Below, piece after piece: positions 57,650-64,000 of a stretch of 64,000 nucleotides of DNA. The first letter of the stretch is position 1. Each line of letters starts with the position of its first letter. Position numbers and translations under genes: made by a program. Under the pieces are notes generated by a model. That model did not search any database and had not been told where the DNA came from. It saw nothing but the letters and a program-made list of their open reading frames with translations. Source of the DNA: Steinernema hermaphroditum (lineage: Eukaryota > Nematoda > Chromadorea > Rhabditida > Steinernematidae); NCBI GenBank assembly GCA_030435675.1, contig CM059621.1, positions 3,224,001-3,288,000 on the forward strand, read 5' to 3'.

Positions 57650-57739
57650 CAGGGTTGGCGGGTGCGGGTTTTCGGGTCGAGTGTTCGGGTCGGGTACCCG
57701 AAAGTTTCGGGTTCGGGTTTGGATACCTGGATAACTCTG
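57650..57739. mobile_element. 90-bp hAT-type MITE with 8-bp target duplication
   Basis: The ends CAGGGTTGGC (57650) and the reverse complement of CAGAGTTATC (to 57739) are imperfect TIRs related to the large hAT element. The interior has the same GGGTTCGGGTTT/GGTACCCGAAA sequence. The 8-bp repeat GCTGTCAT flanks it (57642-57649, 57740-57747). Confidence 0.85.
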
Positions 57740-57749
57740 GCTGTCATGC

Positions 57750-58278
57750 GTGACATAGGTGAAACAACGCATTCGCACATCATCATTAAGACGTCAGTAT
57801 TATTGTAGTAGATGTTCTAAGCATGTAGCCTTATCTGTCTCTGTTTGTGGTAAATATGCTTTAGCGTAGTCGTGTCACAACCCGATACAGCATGTGTATG
57901 AAAAGATGAATGCGAGAAAACAGCCGGAGCCAAGCCGAGCTGAGCCAAAGCCGTACCACGTGCCTCGGCTCGCGAAACCCGAACCGGCTGCCACTCCCGC
58001 TCCGTTGGTTCCGAGCCACACCCGAGCCGACGTCCGGCACTATATACTAGGGAAAATTTCGTACGTTCGCGGGGAGCTGTAGCAGACGACGAGAGCACAT
58101 CGAGTGCCTTGGCTCCACTGCCTCTTGCCAATTGTCTCCCGTCGTCTGCGCCCTTTAACCCTATCCCCGCGAACGGTAGGAAGAAACGGTTCTCCTTTTA
58201 TGGTATATTATTAGGGCGGCCGGGAGCCACACATGCGGCGCATAACCTACCAAATCTTCATTTTCTTTCGGAATCCAC
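57750..58278. other. Intergenic, GC-rich, possible further small repeat
   Basis: 57920-58030 is rich in AGCCGAGC/CGAACCGG strings resembling subterminal hAT repeats, but clear TIRs were not identified. 58060-58180 has short complementary blocks (CGCGGGGA, CCCCGCG, GACGACGAG/GTCGTCTG) that could form a hairpin. No gene is supported. Confidence 0.35.
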
Positions 58279-59154
58279 CTACCTGCATAACAGAAGATAA
58301 GACGCCACAGGTACGAAGAGAGTATTCAGTGACGCGCTGAGAGACACAAAAGCGATGATCACATCGTCCGGAGGAATTTGTGCGTAATTGTAGCCAACAA
58401 CGAAGAGCATATCGAAGCCGAAACGAATGAGCGCATAGAAGAGCAGACTCTTTTCCTCTTTTAAGTTCGCTATTTTCCCGTTGATCATCCGCATTCTTAT
58501 TATGTACAGGATTATAATTACATAGCACACGAAACAGGCCCAAACAGCACTCATGCCAATGATACCACCTGCCTTCATCAAAATATAGGAGTAGGGTTTG
58601 GAGTAGTCCAAACGCGATATGAACATCTCTGAGGTGAAGATTATGTCACAAAACGGTGTGTATAGAGCAACAAAATATGCAGTTCCATAGACGAAACTGA
58701 AGCATATCATTACCTGAAGTGACAAAGTGAAAACTGCAATTAGTGTGCACGCCACCCTGTATACTTTCTTTGGATACTTAATCCCACAAATCACATGAAC
58801 TCTATTAAGAGCCAAGATAAACGCGAGGGGCGGCTCAGCACGCATTCCCAGCTGCGCGAATTTCGTTGTGTTCAGTGTAAGACCCCATAGTTCATGATGC
58901 AGAGCATGGCCGAGCCCGGTACACACTATTGAAGGTGATACCAGTAGCTGAACGATTCCAATCAAAGCCATGATGCGATAGCATTCGATTTTATTATACG
59001 ACGACCTTGTCATAAGAATCTGAATTTGCGCATTGTCTAAATGTCTTACAATGCACCTACTCACGTAGACAATGCGGCTGTACAATGGAGTACATAGTAG
59101 CCCTATCAGTGTGGCTAAGACGCCACGTATAAGGAGGATCTGGTTCATGTTCAT
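58279..59154 (-). CDS. Srt-like chemoreceptor 4
   Basis: Model: complement of 58279-58713, 58756-59019 and 59065-59154 (435, 264, 90 bp); 262 aa. Motifs are 'LLCTPLYSRIVY', 'ECYRIMALIGIVQL', 'FILALNRVHVIC', and a last exon with four helices ending 'YLLLCR'. Both introns (45 and 42 bp) are multiples of three and lack stops, so the region also reads as one 291-codon ORF. They are removed because both match the intron positions of four paralogues and have splice signals. The start gives two extra N-terminal residues relative to the paralogues. Confidence 0.82.
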   Translation of the reverse strand: MNMNQILLIRGVLATLIGLLCTPLYSRIVYVSRCIVRHLDNAQIQILMTRSSYNKIECYRIMALIGIVQLLVSPSIVCTGLGHALHHELWGLTLNTTKFAQLGMRAEPPLAFILALNRVHVICGIKYPKKVYRVACTLIAVFTLSLQVMICFSFVYGTAYFVALYTPFCDIIFTSEMFISRLDYSKPYSYILMKAGGIIGMSAVWACFVCYVIIILYIIRMRMINGKIANLKEEKSLLFYALIRFGFDMLFVVGYNYAQIPPDDVIIAFVSLSASLNTLFVPVASYLLLCR

Positions 59155-59159
59155 GAACG

Positions 59160-59465
59160 TCTACCTAAACATAAAAGTGGGTAAACGTAAAATACAAGAT
59201 CAACTGTTGGTTAATGGACTGCTCTGCGCTAACAATTACGTATAAGCCATAAAATAATAACAAGGAAATGGTTAAGAAACAAAAGAAATCCCCACAAAAT
59301 AAAGATCATGGGCATGTTGCGTGGGATTTTAATTAGCGCAACATTGATCGGGCTCAAAAGATCACGAATATTCCGCTCGATAATAAAGGTTCTTGCGAAT
59401 GGTCCCCTAGTCGTTTTTACATGGGTGCAAGCAACATGTGGAGACTGTAGTATATGCACTCCAGC
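59160..59465. other. Intergenic, possible transposon 3' remainder
   Basis: A minus ORF (59229-59468) follows the Merlin-like fragment and could be its decayed continuation. No motif supports this. Confidence 0.3.
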
Positions 59466-59467
59466 CA

Positions 59468-59770
59468 TCAGAAGTTATCTCTTATTAAAGGAAGCAATGT
59501 AGCTGCGGAGTGGTCCCTAACTTCAAAAACCCTGCCCTCTCCTATGGCACGACTGGTAAGGCCAAAGACCCATCCGGAACTTTTACCTAACTTACGACCC
59601 CTGTTGAACTTTGGCTTATAAAAATAGCTTTCATCTATTTCTACGACGAGGTCCTCACCCCCTAGCTTATGGTCCCGCGCCTGTCGCAAGGCCCAATTCC
59701 GACAGACCCAACGAGCCCTCAGCACACAACCGTCCAGGGCGGCGATCAAAAAAGCGTGCAGGTGGACCAA
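59468..59770 (-). mobile_element. Merlin / IS1595-type (ISXO2-like) transposase fragment
   Basis: The minus-strand ORF contains the diagnostic block 'VEIDESYFYKPKFNRGR' (first catalytic Asp-Glu-Ser region of the ISXO2-like DDE domain), then 'GWVFGLTSRAI', 'RVFEVRDHSAATLLPLIRDNF', after which it stops. The downstream catalytic residues are missing, so this is a truncated relic. TIRs were not identified. Confidence 0.7.
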
Positions 59771-59920
59771 ACCCTCTCCAACAAGATCTCCCTGCCACCA
59801 ATAAATATCAACGTGGTGAACATCAACAACTTCGACGCGTCAGGAGAGAAGGAGAAAGAACGGAAACAATACGCTAGGAGGATGAAGGCGAAGCTCGCCA
59901 AGATCGCCAGCGAAAAGTAA
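59735..59920 (+). pseudogene. Possible captured terminal exon with poly(A) signal
   Basis: On the plus strand, after a good 3' splice-like site (CGTCCAG, ending near 59735), an open stretch encodes a polar end: Asn-rich then Lys/Arg/Glu-rich (KEKERKQYARRMKAKLAKIA). A stop and AATAAA (near 59950) follow. No upstream exon was found. It overlaps the Merlin-like fragment on the other strand at its start, so it may be a gene fragment carried by the element. Confidence 0.3.
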
Positions 59921-60174
59921 GAGGTTGATGAAGACCACGAAGAAGAAGAATAAAGATTATTATTAATTGTTTTGTTATGTTGTTTTTAATAAAATTTGTT
60001 GGTTATGATGCTATCTGTCACCACTGATCTTCGATGTTCGAGAAAACAAGCAAAGGGGGCTGATTTATAATTTTGTCTGTGAAATATGGTTGTGTCAATC
60101 TAAATACAATTTTGTCAAAATAAATACCATTTTGTCAAGATCGGTACCATTTCGGTCACTTCTCCCTAATAGAG

Positions 60175-60385
60175 CCGAAGATGCAAGTTGCGAAGTCGCC
60201 CCTGTGCCCCAAAAGCCGTGAGAAGGAGAAGTTCCGCTGCCGTTCCCGAAGTTTTGCCGTTTCCCACATGTCGCCACCGACCGATTCGATGCCAATGCCA
60301 ACCCAGGAACGAAGCCGGCTGCAAGAGACATCCTCTGTTTGTCTTCGGTATTATGAAAGGCCTTTGATTCATGAAATAAGGTCGT
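60175..60385 (+). repeat. Family A repeat, 3' half
   Basis: Blocks AGAAGGAGAAGTTCCGCTGC, GAGACATCCTCTGTTTGTC and the 3' end CTTTGATTCATGAAATAAGG are shared with 62080-62290 and 22990-23205. Between 59960 and 60170, and between 60390 and 60600, nothing is recognised. Confidence 0.65.
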
Positions 60386-60608
60386 TGTGCGGAAGTGCGT
60401 TTCCTACGGTAAAAGGTAGCTGTAAATTTATAAGTCAAACTGAAAGAAAATAATGCACTAAACAAATAAACATAGAACACGAGCATCTACTTATATCACC
60501 ACGCATTTTGTCTGGCGGTGACAACACTATCCATGATCGGTTCCTTGATACGGAAGAATTCCGCTCGCAGAGTCCTAAATGGGGCACTATTCTATTGTTT
60601 TTCTTCGT

Positions 60609-61476
60609 TTACCTTGAGACCAGCAAATACGATGCTACAGGGAGCACGAGACTGTTCAGGACATTGCTCAACGCTAGTGCAGCGCTGGCATAATGAAATG
60701 GAGGAAACTGTAAATAATTGTAGCTGATAACAATACTCATATCGCCAGAGAAGTGGATGAGTGCATAGATGAGAAGGGTCTTTTCTTTAGCGAGATTCTT
60801 GATTTTTCCGCATTTCAACTGCATTCTCAGAAGGTGAACTGTGATCACAATGTAACACAGGAAGCTCCCCCATGAAGTAACCATGCTTACGACGCCACCT
60901 GTCCTCATCAAAACATAAGAGAAAGGTTTGGTGAGGTCAAAACTTGAGACAAACATATCCAGCGTCAGTACGATATCACAGAAGGGTGTGTATAGAGCAA
61001 TTTCATATACTGCTCCGTAGATAAAGGTTACATATATCAAGATCTAAAATTTGTTTGTATAAGCGGCACGTTTTGTACCGTTCTCACCTTTATGAAGGCT
61101 GGTGGAAATTTCAGTTCACACATGACCTGGACCCTGTTCAGTGCTAGAACAAAGCTCAGTACTTGTTCAAGACGAGTTCCCATCTGTGATAGCTTTGCCG
61201 CATACAGCCTCATATTCCATTGCTCAACATTTGCCAGAAAACTCAGCCCAGTGCAGAAGGTCGTAGGCCATATGAGCGTCTGAGCAACACCGATCAACGC
61301 CATGATACGATAGCATTCTATTTTCTTGTATCCTGGTCGTGATGCAAAAATCTAAATTTCCTTTTTGAATCTAATCCTTATCAATAACCCACCCAAATGA
61401 TGCGAAGGTACATTGGAGCGCACAGCAGTCCAATCATCAATTGTGACAAACCGTATATGAGACGAATACTATCCAT
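60609..61476 (-). CDS. Srt-like chemoreceptor 5
   Basis: Model: complement of 60609-61043, 61088-61351 and 61393-61476 (435, 264, 84 bp); 260 aa. Motifs are 'LLCAPMYLRIIW', 'ECYRIMALIGVAQT', 'FVLALNRVQVMC', with the last exon ending 'YLLVSR'. The start ATG at 61476 is chosen because it reproduces the 84-bp first exon of the paralogues, although the ORF is open further upstream. It is the most diverged of the five but has the same intron phases. Confidence 0.8.
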
Positions 61477-61479
61477 ATG

Positions 61480-62330
61480 TTTGGTGAGAGTTGCCTGGAA
61501 AACATCATGTGAAATGTTAGTGTTCTGATCGCCACAAAATGAAGCACCATAGGCATGCGGAAGCTGTTTGTTAAAATGAAACAAGGCTACCAGAGAAAAC
61601 ATTGGCAGTGTTATAATAAACTTTTTACAACTTCCCGAACGGAACTTCCGCGATAGGTACGTCATCCGTATAACAAAGCGGTAATGAAACATGTGTGGTG
61701 GGAAATTGGCATGAGAACAGAACATTGACGGGAACATTGACTCTTATCGGCCGATATGTGACTGTCATGGTGCATAGAGAATGAGTGAAATCCGCATTCC
61801 GGAAGTCTCCATATCCAGACAAATGTTGACAACTGTAGAATAACAAGCCCGCAGAAATCGTGGGCTCGGACTTTTTCGCTCACTCAATAACACCTATTTA
61901 CATCGCGGAAACACTTCATTTTGTAGGCGCTAAAATTGTCGGTGCTAAGAGAAGCGTTCCCTGTTCTGTGACACTGTTAATGTGCCCCCTCACATAGAGC
62001 TCCCGTTGCGATCTAAGCCTCTTAAATAGATGTGGTTCGAGTGTAGCTCTAGAGCACAAGGCCCACTGGTCGCTCAATGAGTGTGTTTGTGCCGCAAACA
62101 CCCCGAGAAGGAGAAGTTCCGCCGCCGTTTCTGGAGGTTCAACGATTTCACATGTGCCGTGAACAGCACCGCCACCGGCCGGTTCGACAACAACATCGCG
62201 CTTGCGGTGAAGCCGGCTACAAGAGACATCCTCTGTTTGTCTATTACTTGATGTCATATGAAGTGTAATGTCTTTGATTCATGAAATAAGGTAATGAAAG
62301 TGCGTTTCGTGATATACTCCTTTATCGAAA
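61480..62330. repeat. Intergenic with a family A repeat (about 62080-62290)
   Basis: The copy includes CCGAGAAGGAGAAGTTCCGC, GAGACATCCTCTGTTTGTC and TTTGATTCATGAAATAAGGT, the 3' half of family A in plus orientation. 61480-62070 shows nothing convincing. Confidence 0.55.
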
Positions 62331-62332
62331 TA

Positions 62333-63653
62333 CAGGGTGTCAACTAAATACTGTCACGCGCAAAAAACGCCATAATTTTTCGCAGGACGAACAAAACAAA
62401 GCAATTTATATATCACTCGAAAGCGCATGAAATTCTCTACAACACAAAGTCAATCATATTCGAAATGGCTTCCTCGGGCGGCGATACAGGCGTCAAAAAC
62501 GCCTCTGGAAATTCTTCAAGATTCCCACAGCGACTTCCGGCGTTATTTCCTTCCAAGCGGTCTGCAGAGCGCGCTTCACGGAATCCACACTAGCGTAGCT
62601 TGTAGAGCAGACTTTTTGCTCCAGGACTGACCAAACATCGAAGTTTAGAGAGTTAAAAAGCGGAAAGTGCGGCGGCCAAACATTTCTCCTCCGACCCAAC
62701 TTTTCCCCAAATTCTTCCAATTCTTCCAGTAAACAATTCGTGTCCTTGGCTCCATGGCCAGGCGTTTAGTCCTACTGAAACGTCCATGCGGTGTTGGGGG
62801 GCAGATCTAGGACCCACGATTTCACCACGCCGCCCAGATCCAGGTTTTGGCAGTTCTTACCATTGCAGGTCACCCTTTTTTCCATGGACTTCGAAGAAAA
62901 CCAGCTCCAGGTTCCCAAGTTCAGAAACCCCGGCCCAAACCATGATGGATTGTGGGGAATGGCTCTTTTCGGCAGTGATGTTGCTGGGAAGGCCTTTCGG
63001 AAGACGTTCACGGTGATCCCGGGTGTTTCCCAGCGGCTATACGGTGAAAATCTTCTAATACGAGAACAGAATGCTCTGGAGGCTCCCACCGCGGCCCTGG
63101 GCCTTCATCTTCTTCGCTTTCTCCTTTTTTTCAACCTTCATTCGATCGCTCAAAAGCTGTCCGCGCACCAGTTTGTAGGGATAGACCCCTAGATCTTGTT
63201 CCACCAGTCTTGTAACCGATGAGGCGCTGATTGGTGTTCCCTGGCCAGCTTTCTCATGTATCATGCTGGATTCTGGTTACTTTTCTTCTTGATGCTTTCT
63301 CTGGTTCTGGGAGTCCTGGCGGAGCGCGGCCTTCCACGTCACTGATGATCCTTGACTCCAGCAGTCTCCTGGTAACGTTTAATCACGCGATGAACTTACA
63401 TTAAATGAGGATTCAACGTCTTCGAAATCTTGGGTATTGGCATTCCACACTTGTGGTAGGCGACGATGGAAAAATGGTTTTTTTCTGAGACCATTCTTCT
63501 GAATAGCAGCGCATAAAATAACAAAGCAAATAGCAGTTCTAGATCAGAAAAGCATGCAGAACACGAATAAAACAAATGCCGGAGAGGAAAGTGCAGAAAA
63601 GCGCGAAAAATTCAAGAGTTCCGAACGCGTGACAGTATTTAGTTGACACCCTG
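62333..63653 (-). mobile_element. Degenerate Tc1/mariner-class transposon (1321 bp)
   Basis: The TIR CAGGGTGTCAACTAAATACT (62333) and its reverse complement (to 63653) are flanked by TA (62331-62332, 63654-63655). On the minus strand, pieces of a Tc1/mariner transposase are visible in shifting frames. An N-terminal helix-turn-helix-like part (63055-63264, 'ISASSVTRLVEQDLGVYPYK') is followed by a central 'MVWAGVSELG'-type block (~62890-62960). The C-terminal 'WPPHFPLFNSLNFDVWSVLE' end is at 62493-62720. Frameshifts and stops make it inactive. Confidence 0.85.
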
Positions 63654-63655
63654 TA

Positions 63656-64000
63656 TACGCTAAAACCTATTTGTCAACTCAATACTTAAGCCTTAAAATA
63701 ATAGCATAAATGCAAAATAATCCCCTATATATAAACGGAGAACCGACGGGTCCGTTGGTCTCTGTGTGTGTGTGTTTTTCCGTGCGCACGGGGAAAACAC
63801 CCACAAAAAATAAAGACCCCGAGGGGAACCGAACTCGACACCGCCCGCTTACAAAACGGAGAACGTTCGCAATGAGCCACACAGACAAGGTGAGATGGTA
63901 GCACTCTACTTCTACTATGTCTCGGGCTACGCCCGCAGGGCTATGGTGTCTGGCCGCCCGCAGGGATACAGTTTTTTGGCCCCAACTTCAGATCTTTCCA
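63656..64000. other. Window edge, unclassified repeat-like sequence
   Basis: 63715-63990 contains a GT microsatellite (63763-63774), GACGGGTCCGTTGG and CGGGCTACGCCCGCAGGG-type GC-rich blocks with local inverted symmetry. It looks like the start of a mobile element or other repeat that continues past the window. No family is assigned. Confidence 0.35.

Noticed and set aside
1..64000. tRNA, rRNA and other structured RNA genes
   Set aside because: Scanning by eye for A-box/B-box pairs and rRNA-like conserved blocks gave no convincing candidate. A covariance-model search would be needed to exclude them.

Overview
The window is eukaryotic and looks like a chromadorean nematode. The genes are split by very short GT-AG introns (mostly 37-65 bp), and chemoreceptor families of the nematode Srx, Srh/Sri, Srt and Srbc types dominate. 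Invertebrate-type lysozymes, nematode four-TM LAPTM-like proteins and many small DNA transposons are also present. I cannot name the genus. No rRNA, tRNA, operon-like or bacterial structures were recognised.

Layout. 1-9315 is a large palindrome: two nearly identical ~3.6 kb arms (1-3596 and 5720-9315), each carrying a seven-exon gene for an 850-aa secreted multi-repeat protein, around a 2.1 kb spacer with an intronless Srh/Sri-like receptor. A third, slightly diverged copy of the secreted-protein gene lies at 13149-15980, flanked by two LAPTM-like genes (10224-10856 minus, 16568-17205 plus). A shorter relative with an apparent frameshift is at 18019-19386. From 20.8 to 34 kb there are two Srx receptors, a rhodopsin-like receptor, an Srh-like receptor and receptor debris. 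One of three Gly/Ala-rich secreted proteins is also here (26970-27726); the others are at 35399-36170 and 43730-44501. From 36.7 to 61.5 kb are five Srt-like receptors with almost invariant exon lengths and two Srbc-like receptors. The same stretch holds two lysozyme genes, a lysozyme pseudogene and a tiny single-pass membrane protein.

Mobile DNA. A 2.6 kb hAT element with an apparently intact six-exon transposase (49600-52223, 8-bp target duplication) is nested in a long-TIR Tc1-like foldback element (49066-52830, TA target). A 90-bp hAT MITE lies at 57650-57739. Three elements with related mariner-like TIRs lie at 11257-12292, 42420-43336 and 55963-57231. A decayed Tc1/mariner is at 62333-63653 and a Merlin/IS1595-like fragment at 59468-59770. 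Two dispersed non-coding repeat families (here A and B) recur through the intergenic DNA, and one A copy sits at the palindrome breakpoint.

Taken together this is a rapidly evolving accessory region: tandem and inverted gene duplication of secreted proteins and chemoreceptors, with repeats at several duplication or truncation boundaries. All gene models are built by eye from ORFs, splice sites and comparison between paralogues within the window.
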